38,777 nucleotides of DNA from contig JANYDC010000137.1 in the NCBI GenBank assembly GCA_025359965.1, positions 1 through 38,777 of the forward strand. The letters run 5' to 3'. A program made the translations under genes and the position numbers. Under the pieces are notes generated by a model. That model was not told where the DNA came from. It made no database searches and saw only the letters and a list, made by a program, of their open reading frames with translations. Below, piece after piece: positions 16,569-25,957 of the stretch (the stretch's first letter is position 1; every line of letters starts with the position of its first letter). This stretch comes from Pedosphaera sp. GTDB lineage: Bacteria > Verrucomicrobiota > Verrucomicrobiia > Limisphaerales > SXQI01.

Positions 16569-17483
16569 TCACAAAAGTTGAGGTGTTCCATTCGACAGTA
16601 AGAGAGCTTGGAGGACCTTTTCCACCGATTCAATCTGATCATCGTGGGTGGAGGTTCCGGCGGTCAGGCCTACTATGTCATTTTCGCGAAACCAATCCGT
16701 GCGCAGATCATTGGCTGTCTGGATGTGATGGACCCTTTTGCAGAAACGGAGGCTGGTGTTCACCAGTTCACGGGTGTTGTTGCTCTTTGCACCGCCGATG
16801 ACCACCACCACATCGCAGCGACGGGCCAGGGCCTCCGCAGAATTCTGCCGCAGTTTGGTGGGTTGGCAGACGGTGTCGCGGAACACCACCTCGGAACTGC
16901 CAAAACGTTCGCGAATGCACGCCACCAGATAACGCACTCTCTCAATGGGCTGGGTGGTCTGGGAGACCACACCGAACCGATTCCTTGTTGGAAGTTGGGC
17001 GACCTCCTCTTCGGAGAGGACCACATCAAACTCCACCAGATCTTCGGTCATGCCGCGCACTTCGACGTGGTCGCGCTGGCCGATGATCACCGGGTGAAAT
17101 CCATCGGCCACCAACCCTCGCAAGGCCCGATGGGCGGCGTGGACCAGCGGGCAGGTGGTTTCGACTACTCGATGTCCGGCGGCACGAACGGCCTCTATGC
17201 GTTTTTGGGAGGCTCCATGCGCGGTAATCAACACGGTGGCAGTTGTGACAGCCGATGGGGTTTCCGCAAATCGAACCCCCTCACGAACCAGAGACTGCAC
17301 AACCTGCTCGTTGTGAACCAGTTGGCCCAAAATGGTTACCGAGGCTTCTGACGCCTCCTGACGAGCCAGCGCGATGGCGTCACGAACGCCAAAACACATG
17401 CCGAGATGATCTGCGCGAATTACCTGTCGAATGATTGGCGCGCAAGTACTGCCACAATCCTTTTCTGATAATACACTTTGCAT
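16569..17483 (-). CDS. ispH: 4-hydroxy-3-methylbut-2-enyl diphosphate reductase
   Basis: This 304-residue iron-sulfur enzyme carries out the last step of the MEP isoprenoid pathway, reducing HMBPP to IPP and DMAPP. The three cluster cysteines are in GMCFGV (Cys30), TTCPLV (Cys111) and DTVCQPT (Cys206). HVEVRG holds the active-site His/Glu, and SQTTQP, GGAKSNNT and TAGTST complete the set. The sequence departs from E. coli in places (GGAKSNNT for the SxN region), but no key residue is lost. ATG 17483 is chosen; GTG 17501 is the alternative. The start codon lies inside an operator-like palindrome, and a second palindrome lies 62 bp further upstream, so expression is probably repressible. Confidence 0.95.
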   Translation of the reverse strand: MQSVLSEKDCGSTCAPIIRQVIRADHLGMCFGVRDAIALARQEASEASVTILGQLVHNEQVVQSLVREGVRFAETPSAVTTATVLITAHGASQKRIEAVRAAGHRVVETTCPLVHAAHRALRGLVADGFHPVIIGQRDHVEVRGMTEDLVEFDVVLSEEEVAQLPTRNRFGVVSQTTQPIERVRYLVACIRERFGSSEVVFRDTVCQPTKLRQNSAEALARRCDVVVVIGGAKSNNTRELVNTSLRFCKRVHHIQTANDLRTDWFRENDIVGLTAGTSTHDDQIESVEKVLQALLLSNGTPQLL

Positions 17484-17495
17484 TACAAAGTATAT
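17471..17495. promoter_or_regulatory. Operator-like palindrome over the ispH start (copy 2)
   Basis: The core is ACTTTG-CATTA-CAAAGT (17475-17491), with three of four further flanking pairs matched. It overlaps the ispH ATG at 17483-17481. Half-sites and spacing are the same as at 6099 and 17532. Confidence 0.6.
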
Positions 17496-17531
17496 GACCA
17501 CAACAAGGCTGGCGCGTTCAACTCAATTAAA

Positions 17532-17558
17532 AAAATACTTTGTTTAACAAAGTATTTT
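17532..17558. promoter_or_regulatory. Perfect 27-bp palindrome upstream of ispH (copy 3)
   Basis: The arms are 13 bp (AAAATACTTTGTT and its reverse complement) around a central T at 17545. The core again is ACTTTG-N5-CAAAGT. The centre is 62 bp from that of copy 2, close to six helical turns, which would suit cooperative binding. It is AT-rich with no GC stem, so it is unlikely to be the thyA terminator although it lies 21 nt past the thyA stop. Confidence 0.65.
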
Positions 17559-17578
17559 AAAACAGAAGCAATCCCCGA

Positions 17579-18412
17579 CTAAACGGCCACGGCGTATTTG
17601 ATGGATGGATGGGGGTCATAGCCGCTGATTTCGAAGTCTTCGAATGCGTAATCGAGGATGGAAGCGGGTTTGCGCTTGATGGTTAGTTTGGGCAGAGGAC
17701 GCGGGGCGCGGGTCAACTGTTCACGGACGCCCTCGATTTGATTCAGATAAATATGGCAATCGCCGCCTGTCCAAATGAAATCACCCACCTCGAGATCGCA
17801 TTGCTGGGCAACCATGTGGGTGAGGATGGCGTATTGGGCGATGTTGAAGACCAATCCCACCGGAACATCAGCGCTGCGCTGGAAGAGCAGGCAGGAGAGC
17901 TTTCCGTCGGCCACACAGAATTGGAAGAGTGTGTGGCACGAAGCAAGGGCAGCACGACCCTCCAAAACGTTGGCCTGGGGGCTGATGCTTTCGTCGGGTA
18001 GCACGGCCGGATTCCACGCGGTGACTATATGACGGCGCGAGTGCGGCTTGGATTTGATCTGCTCAATGACCTGCGTGATTTGGTCGATGGTGCGTCCATC
18101 GGCGGTCTGCCAGGCCCGCCATTGCGCTCCGTAGATGGGACCAAGATCGCCGCTTTCTGTCGCCCAGGCATCCCAAATATGAACATTGTTCTCCAACAAG
18201 GATTTGATGTTGGTCTCGCCTTTCAAGAACCAGAGCAGTTCATGAATGATCCCTTTGTGGAACACCTTGCGCGTGGTGGCCAAGGGAAAGCCCCGGCTGA
18301 GATCAAAACGCATCTGAGAACCAAAAATCCCCTTGGTTCCCGTGCCGGTGCGGTCGCTGCGTTCCACGCCGGTATCAAGGATGTTTTGCAGGAGGTCGAG
18401 ATAAGCTTTCAT
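17579..18412 (-). CDS. thyA: Thymidylate synthase
   Basis: This 277-residue enzyme methylates dUMP to dTMP with methylenetetrahydrofolate. Motifs: [30 protein letters not shown], the nucleophile in [11 protein letters not shown] (Cys159), [17 protein letters not shown] and the C-terminal closing residues YAVAV. A short insert follows [21 protein letters not shown] before the nucleophile. The gene starts 3 nt after the stop of the glycoside hydrolase-glycosyltransferase fusion, so both are on one transcript. Confidence 0.97.
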   Translation of the reverse strand: MKAYLDLLQNILDTGVERSDRTGTGTKGIFGSQMRFDLSRGFPLATTRKVFHKGIIHELLWFLKGETNIKSLLENNVHIWDAWATESGDLGPIYGAQWRAWQTADGRTIDQITQVIEQIKSKPHSRRHIVTAWNPAVLPDESISPQANVLEGRAALASCHTLFQFCVADGKLSCLLFQRSADVPVGLVFNIAQYAILTHMVAQQCDLEVGDFIWTGGDCHIYLNQIEGVREQLTRAPRPLPKLTIKRKPASILDYAFEDFEISGYDPHPSIKYAVAV

Positions 18413-18415
18413 CGA

Positions 18416-20968
18416 TCAGACAGGGCGGGCGGGAGGCGGCGCGGGTGCAGGCTTGGAGGGTTCGATGACGACTTTGTAAAGATGAAGGTCCTTGGCGACT
18501 TCATCCAAAAATGCGGCGATCAATCTCTGCATGTCGTGCTGTTCACGAGCCAGAAACCACACCAGCAGCGGGAGGGTGAGAAGCAGAAGCCAGAGCCACC
18601 AAATGGCGGAACCCACCAAGCCAATCACGACCAGCTCAAGGGCCAAACTTCCGAAGAAAATGACTTTGGCGAACAGCGTCCACTCGGTCTTGAGACGGCA
18701 GCGAAGCAGTTGTTTTCCATGGCCCAGAAATTCCGCCACCGTGGTCAGGCGCATGTGCGACCAAGAGCTGCCGTATATTTCGACATCGAACTTGGTCCAG
18801 CCTGTGTCCGTCTTATTCTGCCAGCCGCGCTGGTCGAGACGCTCGATGACCACCGCCAGAAACTCAAGCCGGTCCAACCCCGCCTCATTCCAATACTCGA
18901 CATGATCCGTGAGCTGGCCGCGATTGTTGCGCATGCCATCCTCAAGGGAGTGCTGTTGCGACATGCGCGAACCCGGGACTTCCATGCTGCCTTTGTAACG
19001 GGCCCAACCCCTCACGATTGGCTGAAGGAAAAACAGCCAGGCAATCAGGGGACGCGACCATACCCGGCGCTGGGTCCGTGGCAGGTCGGCTTGTGCGGCC
19101 GCAGCGATGCTGACCACCATTGGCAGCAAGAAGGCTCCGATGGCGGTGGGCACCAGGCCCCGGAACATAATGGCGAGCACCTGCAGCGGAATGTTGATCA
19201 GCACATGGTATTCCAGGCTGGTGAACAACATCATGGTGAACGACGGCGCCGGGGTGTACAGGCTTTGGAAAAAGCCCGCGCCAAACCAGCCGTGATAGAT
19301 AATGGGGGAACGCAGTTGCACGCCGAATTTGGCGGGTGAGTAGATTCGCCCCTGCCACTGGCTGCCACCCACCCAATTGAAATACTCCGGATGCCGGTGT
19401 GTCAGCAATGCCTCGGCTTCGCCATAACCGCCCTGCTGTTTAAGGTAGTCCCGCGTGGTCGATCGGCGGTAATGCCAGACAAAGCCGGAGGAGCTGAATC
19501 CAATCTGCAAGCCGTGCTGCTGCAACCGCCAGCAAACATCGACATCATCGCCCGCCTTGCGGAAGAGAGGGTCGAAGCCGCTAATCTCCTCCAGCGCCCA
19601 TTTGTAGAAGGCCATGTTGCAGCCTGGAATGTGCTCGGCCAGCCGGTCTGTCAACATAACATGGGCGGGGCCGCCCGGTGAAACCATGACCGCCGCCGCC
19701 ACCCATGAATCCTCTGGCGGAAGGAGGTTGTGCCCGCCAATGCCGGCAAACTGGCTGTTGAGCAGGTCGCCAACCAGATAATAAAGCCAATCCTCATCCG
19801 GACGGCAATCGGAGTCCGTAAAGGCCACGATCTCGCCTGTGGCCGCGTAAATCCCCGTATTGCGGGCGGCTGACAGCCCCTGATTGAGCTGATGCCGGAT
19901 ATAGCGTACATCGGGGTACCGGCGCGCGATGGACTCGCTGTTGTCCTTTGATCCGTCGTCGACGAGGATCACCTCGTAATCCGGATAGTTGAGGTGCTGC
20001 AAGGACTTCAGGCAGATGTCCAGTGTGCGTTCGCCATTGTAGCTGGCGACCACGACCGAAACTTTCGGGTAGGAGGAGAGAGGAAAATAGGGGGCGAGGG
20101 CAAAAAGCCGCTGAACGGTGTGGAACGACGGTTTAGGCTCGCGATTCGCACGGGTCAATCCAAATGCCCAATCGGTGATCTGCACCCCATCCTTGTACCA
20201 GTCATCGGTGTAGGAATAGACCACCGCGCCGGCAACTCCTCCGCGGTAGGCGGTTTCAATCTGCCAGGCCAGCACGTCGCGCTGGATGTCCTCGCCTTCG
20301 CGGATGGAGTCCAAGCCGAATTCACCCAGCATCAGAGGCTTGGCATCGGCAATCATTTGGAGCCGGGCCAGGTAGTTCTCGAACGGACGCTGCTGATGGA
20401 GGTAAAGGTTGAAGAGATGAAAATCAATATTCTGCGGGCGGAGATACTCCGTCGGCGGATAGTTGCCAAAAGTGCAAAGACAATTGGGGGCAATGGCTTT
20501 GACGTCCGACACGGCCTTCTCAACAAATTCAGCCACGGCTGCGGCGCCGCTCCAACGAACGATGTCGGCAGGGATCTCGTTGACGATGCTCAGGGCAAAG
20601 ACCGAAGGATGATTGGCACAGCCCACGGCCGCCTCGCGGATGGCGCTCAAAGCGGCTTCTTCGGTGGCGCGGGAATCCAAAAAACACAGATGCTTGTTCC
20701 ATGGGATATCCACCAAAAGCCTAAGCCCCGCCTCCAAAGCGAGGTCCATAAACCACACCGGCGGTACATGATATATGCGTAGGACGCTGGCTCCGAGCCC
20801 CTGCACCTGCGCGAAATCGCGCTGAGTCTGCTCGCGGCTGGCGAAAAATGCGCCGTCTGAGTTCGGGGCGAACGGCCCATAAGTAACGCCCTTGACAGTG
20901 AATTTCCTGCCATCAAGACGGAAGAACTTTCCCTCCACGCTGACTCTCGAAGGAAGAGGCGTGCTCAC
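18416..20968 (-). CDS. Glycoside hydrolase (TIM barrel) fused to a membrane GT2 glycosyltransferase
   Basis: This 850-residue bifunctional protein starts at GTG 20968. Residues about 1-290 resemble the GH2-type (beta-mannanase-like) barrel, with the acid/base in SIVNEIPAD (Asn130-Glu131) and the nucleophile in LMLGEFGLDS (Glu216). Residues about 301-560 are a family 2 glycosyltransferase: VSVVVASYNGERTLDICLKS, LVDDGS, FTDSDCRPDE (Asp385, Asp387), and GDDVDVCWRLQQHG. Two pairs of transmembrane segments follow (about 590-650 and 780-820) with a Pro-rich end. No signal peptide precedes the barrel, so both domains are predicted to face the cytoplasm unless the barrel is exported unusually. A role in making or editing an exopolysaccharide is inferred. 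Confidence 0.88.
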   Translation of the reverse strand: MSTPLPSRVSVEGKFFRLDGRKFTVKGVTYGPFAPNSDGAFFASREQTQRDFAQVQGLGASVLRIYHVPPVWFMDLALEAGLRLLVDIPWNKHLCFLDSRATEEAALSAIREAAVGCANHPSVFALSIVNEIPADIVRWSGAAAVAEFVEKAVSDVKAIAPNCLCTFGNYPPTEYLRPQNIDFHLFNLYLHQQRPFENYLARLQMIADAKPLMLGEFGLDSIREGEDIQRDVLAWQIETAYRGGVAGAVVYSYTDDWYKDGVQITDWAFGLTRANREPKPSFHTVQRLFALAPYFPLSSYPKVSVVVASYNGERTLDICLKSLQHLNYPDYEVILVDDGSKDNSESIARRYPDVRYIRHQLNQGLSAARNTGIYAATGEIVAFTDSDCRPDEDWLYYLVGDLLNSQFAGIGGHNLLPPEDSWVAAAVMVSPGGPAHVMLTDRLAEHIPGCNMAFYKWALEEISGFDPLFRKAGDDVDVCWRLQQHGLQIGFSSSGFVWHYRRSTTRDYLKQQGGYGEAEALLTHRHPEYFNWVGGSQWQGRIYSPAKFGVQLRSPIIYHGWFGAGFFQSLYTPAPSFTMMLFTSLEYHVLINIPLQVLAIMFRGLVPTAIGAFLLPMVVSIAAAAQADLPRTQRRVWSRPLIAWLFFLQPIVRGWARYKGSMEVPGSRMSQQHSLEDGMRNNRGQLTDHVEYWNEAGLDRLEFLAVVIERLDQRGWQNKTDTGWTKFDVEIYGSSWSHMRLTTVAEFLGHGKQLLRCRLKTEWTLFAKVIFFGSLALELVVIGLVGSAIWWLWLLLLTLPLLVWFLAREQHDMQRLIAAFLDEVAKDLHLYKVVIEPSKPAPAPPPARPV

Positions 20969-21081
20969 AGTTGAAAAAGGGCTTTAAAAATTGTTGAGCT
21001 CATCAATACGGATTATTGGCTAGGGAAACTCGGACCACCGGTCAAAAACAAAGAGTATACGGTTTCGGGAAAATCTACATC

Positions 21082-21112
21082 AAAAAGGGCCTCCCCGTGA
21101 AGGGAGGCCCTT
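21082..21112 (-). terminator. Rho-independent terminator of rpsA
   Basis: An 11-bp perfect stem (AAGGGCCTCCC / GGGAGGCCCTT, 21085-21112) with a six-base loop is followed, on the minus strand, by TTTTT. It lies 24 nt past the rpsA stop. Confidence 0.93.
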
Positions 21113-21136
21113 GTAACTGAACTTGCGGACGGGCGA

Positions 21137-22798
21137 TTACTTGATCGCTTCGTCGGCTTGATCAAAGGCGTGTTGCAGTGCCACGAGGTCTTCGCCTGGT
21201 TTGAGGGCGTCGAGGGCGGCCTGCTCGGCTTTGAGCTGCTCGTTGGAGTAGTTCGCAGCTTTGATGGACAGACCAATCCGGCGCTCGGCGCGGTCGATCT
21301 TGATCACACGGGCTGTGACTTCCTGATCAGGCTTGAGCACGTTCTTGATCTTGTCGACGCGGTCTTCACTGACTTGGGAGATGTGCACCAGACCGTCGAT
21401 CTCGTGTTGCAGACCCACGAACGCACCGAAGCTCGCGAGCTTCGTGACTTTGCCGGTGACGAGGTCGCCGACTTTGTAAAACTTGTCGATGTTGTTCCAA
21501 GGATCTTCGCTGAGCTGTTTGACGCCCAAGGAGATGCGCTGATTGGCCTTGTCGATTTCGAGCACGGTGGCCTCAACATCGTCGCCCTTCTTCAGCACTT
21601 CGGAAGGATGGTTGATTTTGCGGGTCCAAGAGATGTCGGACACGTGGATCATACCGTCCAAACCATCTTCCAGCTCGATGAACGCGCCGTAGCTGGTGAG
21701 GTTGCGCACCTTGCCTTTGACATGGGTGCCGGCAGGATAACGTTCCACAGCCTGATCCCATGGGTTGGTCTCGAGCTGACGGATACCGAGGGAGATTTTC
21801 TGCTCCTCGCGGTTGATGCCGAGGACGATGGCCTCGAGTTCCTGACCGGGCTTGAGCACGTCGCCGGGTTTGGCGATGCGCTTGGTCCAGGACAGTTCGG
21901 TGACATGGACGAGACCTTCGACACCGGGTTCGAGTTCCACAAACGCGCCGTAAGGAACGAGGTTGACCACCTTGCCCTTGACCTTGACGCCGATCGGGTA
22001 CTTCGACTCGATTTGGTCCCAAGGATTGGAGAGTTTCTGCTTGAGGCCGAGGCTGACGCGTTCTTTCTCGCGATTGATGTCGAGAACGACGACGTCGATG
22101 TCCTGACCGACCTTGAGGATTTCGCTCGGGTGACCGATGCGACCCCAGGACATGTCGGTGATGTGAAGGAGGCCGTCCAGACCGTTGAGGTCGATGAATG
22201 CGCCGAAATCGGTGATGTTCTTGACCGTGCCCTTGCGGATGTCGCCGGGGGTCATCTCGGTCAGGAGCTTGGAGCGCTTCTCGTTGCGTTCCTGTTCGAT
22301 GAGCTCGCGGCGGGACAGAACGATGTTCTGGCGCTCGGGGACGATCTTAACCACCTTGAACTCGTAGGAGTTGCCCACGAACACCGTGAGGTTTTTCGGG
22401 GGGATAATATCGATCTGGGAGGCGGGCAAAAAGGCTTCGACGCCGATGTTGACCAGCAAACCACCTTTGACGACGGCTTTGACTTTGCCAACGATGGTTC
22501 CGCCTTCGTTGCAGATGGTGAGGATTTTGTCCCAGTTCTTCTTGAACTCAGCCTTTTCCTTGGACAGAACGACCATGCCGTCCTTGTCTTCCAGCTTTTC
22601 AATGAGGACGTCGATAATATCGCCGACCTTCATGGCCTTGACGTCTTCGAACTCGCCGCCAGGGATTGCGCCTTCGGATTTGTACCCGATATCAACCAGC
22701 ACTTCCTTGGACCGGACTTCGATGACCGTGCCCTTTACAATTTCGCCAGCGGCAAACCGGACTGCGCTTTGCCGCATTGCTTCTTCCATCGTCAACAT
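21137..22798 (-). CDS. rpsA: 30S ribosomal protein S1
   Basis: The 553-residue protein has six S1 RNA-binding domains in series, beginning near residues 19, 104, 189, 274, 361 and 448. Domains 3-6 carry the strong pattern GxVKGKVxxLxxYGAFxELxxGxxGLxHxSxxSW. It helps bind mRNA to the small ribosomal subunit, especially leaders lacking a Shine-Dalgarno. That fits this window, where few genes have one. ATG 22798 is used; ATG 22789 is an alternative. The gene has its own terminator and a long leader. Confidence 0.97.
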   Translation of the reverse strand: MLTMEEAMRQSAVRFAAGEIVKGTVIEVRSKEVLVDIGYKSEGAIPGGEFEDVKAMKVGDIIDVLIEKLEDKDGMVVLSKEKAEFKKNWDKILTICNEGGTIVGKVKAVVKGGLLVNIGVEAFLPASQIDIIPPKNLTVFVGNSYEFKVVKIVPERQNIVLSRRELIEQERNEKRSKLLTEMTPGDIRKGTVKNITDFGAFIDLNGLDGLLHITDMSWGRIGHPSEILKVGQDIDVVVLDINREKERVSLGLKQKLSNPWDQIESKYPIGVKVKGKVVNLVPYGAFVELEPGVEGLVHVTELSWTKRIAKPGDVLKPGQELEAIVLGINREEQKISLGIRQLETNPWDQAVERYPAGTHVKGKVRNLTSYGAFIELEDGLDGMIHVSDISWTRKINHPSEVLKKGDDVEATVLEIDKANQRISLGVKQLSEDPWNNIDKFYKVGDLVTGKVTKLASFGAFVGLQHEIDGLVHISQVSEDRVDKIKNVLKPDQEVTARVIKIDRAERRIGLSIKAANYSNEQLKAEQAALDALKPGEDLVALQHAFDQADEAIK

Positions 22799-23173
22799 AA
22801 TGAGCTTAAAAAACCGACAGGAACCGAACTTTGGGAAAATTCACGGGGGAAACCTGCCTGCGCCATGGGAATGGCAACTGACGAAGAATCCATTGCCTAA
22901 CGAACCAAACGTTGCTGACAACGGACGGTTGAGAGTTAGGTTACGTGTTAACTTCCATTTCTCAGCCTCAATAGGTATCCGTACACACGGCACCCGGGCA
23001 ATTTGGAGAATAAGATTCCCAGCAAATCTGTGCAAGGGAAACTTTTACCCGTTCGGGGGACGCGGGGTTCCTGTCTCGGTTTCCGCCAAAGCAAACGTAC
23101 ATTAGACATGGGCTTATGCAGGTGTCCTACTTCACTATTGTGCACGGATTAAGTAGTGATAATCTTCTCTCGA
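22799..23173. other. Intergenic region between divergent rpsA and RCC1 genes
   Basis: This 375-nt stretch contains no credible gene on either strand. It must hold the rpsA promoter and the start of the RCC1-protein transcript. I saw no recognisable riboswitch or ribosomal-protein leader structure by eye. Confidence 0.6.
23007..23035 (-). promoter_or_regulatory. Possible sigma-70-type promoter of rpsA
   Basis: On the minus strand TTGCAC (23035-23030), a 17-bp spacer and TATTCT (23012-23007) lie about 210 nt before the rpsA ATG. Each box matches four of six consensus bases. This is a prediction by eye only. Confidence 0.35.
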
Positions 23174-25438
23174 ATGAATGAAAGGCCAAAGCATTTGTCG
23201 AGGCTGCGTTGCATCAACCACGCCCTCACGTTTATCCTCCTCTTTTTCCCTTGGGCCTCAGGCGTTTCAGGAACTGATCCAGACGTGTTTAAGAGTTGCG
23301 AGGTTGTGGCTTGGGGCGGGTATGGCACGGCTTGGCAGAAGCTTCCTCCTAGATTGCAAGGAATCGTTGCGATTGCGGCTGGAGGGGGTCACGCACTGGC
23401 TTTGAGGAATGATGGAACGGTGGTTGCTTGGGGAAGCAACGATTTCGGGCAGGCCAACGTGCCGCCTGGACTGGCCGACGTTGTGGCAGTGAGTGCCGGC
23501 GGCGCGCATTCATTGGCACTAAGAAGTGATGGGACCGTTGTGGTCTGGGGTGATGATCGCTCAAAGCAACTGCAGGCACCTGCCGACCTGACCGATGTGA
23601 AAGAAATCGCCTGCGGAGACACGCACAGTTTGGCCCTGAAGACAGACGGAACGGTGGTGAGTTGGGGAAGAACTTTGTACGGCGAATCCATCCCCCCCGC
23701 AAGTCTGAACGGAGTGGCTAAGGTCGCAGGCGGAGGCTCGCGCAGCCTTGCTCTGAGGTTGGACGGAACAGTGGTGGAGTGGGGAGGTGGAATCTTCCCA
23801 AGCCCGCCCAAAGGGTTAAAGGACGTTGTCGCAATCGCCGCAGGAGAGTACCATTCGGTGGCCCTAAAATCGGACGGCACGGTTGCCTCTTGGGGCAGGT
23901 CTTTTACCGCTTTGACAAACGTGCCGCCCGGCCTCAACAGCGTCAAAGCGATCACGGCCTCGGATTCTCACACACTGGCTCTGAGGGAGGACGGGGTGGT
24001 GGTGGCCTGGGGCCGCGGCGGTGCTCGAGAGACCCAAGTTCCGCCCGGACTGAGGGAAGTGACAGCAATTTCAGCCGGGATCGAACAGAGTCTAGCTCTA
24101 AGAAGGCCGGGCATTGCCCAAAATGAGACCACGCAGAGTATGACGATTAAGAGCGCAAGGATCGCCAAGTCAGGGGGCAGATTGGTGATTTGGGGTTCCA
24201 AGGCGAACGGGATTGCAGCATTCCCTCCTGATCTGGACGGTGTTGTCGCCGTGGCGGCTGGCCAGTTCCACCTGTTGGCCCTCCGTCGAGACGGATCGGT
24301 TTCCGGAAGTGGATTAAACTATCTTGGCATTACAACAGTCCCTCCCAATGTGGGCAGGATCAAAGCGGTTGCCGCGAGCTGGAACCAGACGGCGCTCATC
24401 AGTGAGGATGGCTCCGTGCTGGTTTGGGGAACCAATGCCAACAAGCAGGCCAGTGTCCCTTTTGAATTATCCGAGGTGCGCTCTATTGCGGCTGGCTGGA
24501 ATCACATGCTAGCCCTGACCACCAACGGCCAAGTGTTGGGCTGGCCCGATGGAATCTACGCTCCCACTCCACTCCTGCGCACCATGACTAACGTCGAGAG
24601 CATTACCGCCGGGGCCAACCATAGTGTGGCCCTTAGGCGGGATGGAACAGTCGTCGCCTGGGGAGGCAATACCTATGGGCAAACGAATGTCCCACTTGGG
24701 CTGCATGACGTGACGGACGTTTCGGCGGGCTTGTCGCATACCCTGGCGCTCCGACGCGATGGCACGGTGGTTGCCTGGGGGAACAACTCTTCAGGGCAAA
24801 CGTCGGTGCCATCGGGTCTGGTGGGAGTCAAGCATGTCGCAGCCGGATCAGCTCATAGTGTCGCCGTGTTGAGTGACGGCACAGTCGTTGCCTGGGGAAG
24901 CAACTCGGCAGGTGAAAGCTCCCCACCGGCCGGTCTCAGTGGCGTTATGGACATCGCTGCCGGCGGCGGTTTCACGGTCGCCATTGTGAGCGATGGGCCT
25001 CGCCTCGCTACGGCTGATGCGGACCTTGCAGACGGGGTCATTTCGACGATTCGCGTCCGCGACGGCGGGTTTGGGTACGATTCCCCCCCTGAGGTGGCTA
25101 TAGCCGGGGGTGGTGGCGTCAATGCGCGCGCCGTGGCCTCTGTCGCAAATGGCGTCATAGAGCGGATCACTTTGGTTGACCCAGGCAGCGGGTACACCTC
25201 GGCCCCTTCAGTGAGCGTTGCTGCGCCGCCATCACCCGATCCGCTCCCTGCATACGTGGATGTCATACGTCTTCAGATGAATCTGTTCCTTGGATGCAAG
25301 TACGAGTTGGATGCTTCGACTGATCTCAAAACTTGGCTGCCAGTCATGGACCCATTTGAAGGTGGAGACGAGGTGATTTCGAAGGAGTTTGAGCGTGCCT
25401 CTCCTGAAAGGTATTTTCGATTGCTCCAGCTTCGCTGA
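23174..25438 (+). CDS. Secreted RCC1-repeat double beta-propeller protein
   Basis: The protein is 754 residues from ATG 23174. A signal peptide (HALTFILLFFPWASGVSG) precedes fourteen RCC1-type repeats of about 40-50 residues, each with VVAWGxNxxGQxxVPxGLxx and AGxxHSLALRxDGT. After the seventh there is a linker of about 25 residues (GIAQNETTQSMTIKSARIAK), which suggests two seven-bladed propellers. Then comes a GFGYDSPPEV / GSGYTSAPSV duplicated segment and a C-terminal tail YELDASTDLKTWLPV...ERYFRLLQL of a kind I associate with exported verrucomicrobial proteins. Probably secreted or on the cell surface, binding a protein or glycan; no enzyme motif is seen. Confidence 0.9.
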   Translation: MNERPKHLSRLRCINHALTFILLFFPWASGVSGTDPDVFKSCEVVAWGGYGTAWQKLPPRLQGIVAIAAGGGHALALRNDGTVVAWGSNDFGQANVPPGLADVVAVSAGGAHSLALRSDGTVVVWGDDRSKQLQAPADLTDVKEIACGDTHSLALKTDGTVVSWGRTLYGESIPPASLNGVAKVAGGGSRSLALRLDGTVVEWGGGIFPSPPKGLKDVVAIAAGEYHSVALKSDGTVASWGRSFTALTNVPPGLNSVKAITASDSHTLALREDGVVVAWGRGGARETQVPPGLREVTAISAGIEQSLALRRPGIAQNETTQSMTIKSARIAKSGGRLVIWGSKANGIAAFPPDLDGVVAVAAGQFHLLALRRDGSVSGSGLNYLGITTVPPNVGRIKAVAASWNQTALISEDGSVLVWGTNANKQASVPFELSEVRSIAAGWNHMLALTTNGQVLGWPDGIYAPTPLLRTMTNVESITAGANHSVALRRDGTVVAWGGNTYGQTNVPLGLHDVTDVSAGLSHTLALRRDGTVVAWGNNSSGQTSVPSGLVGVKHVAAGSAHSVAVLSDGTVVAWGSNSAGESSPPAGLSGVMDIAAGGGFTVAIVSDGPRLATADADLADGVISTIRVRDGGFGYDSPPEVAIAGGGGVNARAVASVANGVIERITLVDPGSGYTSAPSVSVAAPPSPDPLPAYVDVIRLQMNLFLGCKYELDASTDLKTWLPVMDPFEGGDEVISKEFERASPERYFRLLQLR

Positions 25439-25957
25439 GAATCCCCACGCAAGGACGTCCAAGTTTATTCCCCCACTTTGGACATTTTGGCTTGGATAGC
25501 GCTGGCGAACGCTGTCCCGTGTCTCTTACTGCAGACCACACCACCGCCCCACCAACCCGACTGGCCAATCCCTCCGCCGAAACGCGCACCCTATTAACCC
25601 TGCCTTCGCCGTAAAGCAAGCCATCCCCGCTCCTCGCCTTCCCCCGTTCAAATACGCTTCAAAACACCTTCTTCGTTCGCTCTTAAACCTTCGATTTTAA
25701 CAGGCCGACTCTGGGAGTGCCTTCTGCCTTCTGTCCTCTTCTAACTTCAAAACATCTCAAAACCAGTTCTCAGCTTCAAACCAGCTCAAATCACTCCCAG
25801 AGTCCTCCTGTTCTAAGTCCCCAGTCCCTACCACATGCGGTGCACGCTAACGCGCGCCCGCATGTCTCCTTTTATTCCTGTAGTTGGGAACGCCGGGTCG
25901 AGGAACCGGCCTACAAGTGGAGGGGACCGTTATCATGCGCCTGATTTTGGAAGCGCT
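25439..25957. other. Gene-free region with a short imperfect palindrome
   Basis: This 519-nt stretch is C/T-rich on the plus strand from about 25620 to 25830 and contains no credible gene. Near 25878-25915 a GTAG...CTAC-bounded imperfect palindrome (cores GCCGG and CCGGC) may be a dispersed repeat. No terminator was seen for the convergent genes on either side. Confidence 0.5.

Noticed and set aside
17532..17558. Rho-independent terminator of thyA
   Set aside because: The palindrome is nearly all A/T, with no GC stem, and matches the operator seen at two other places.
18029..19339. Plus-strand frame of 436 codons
   Set aside because: Antisense to thyA and the glycosyltransferase fusion, both with intact catalytic motifs.
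21158..22900. Plus-strand frame of 580 codons
   Set aside because: Antisense shadow of rpsA; long because of the codon bias of the repeated S1 domains.
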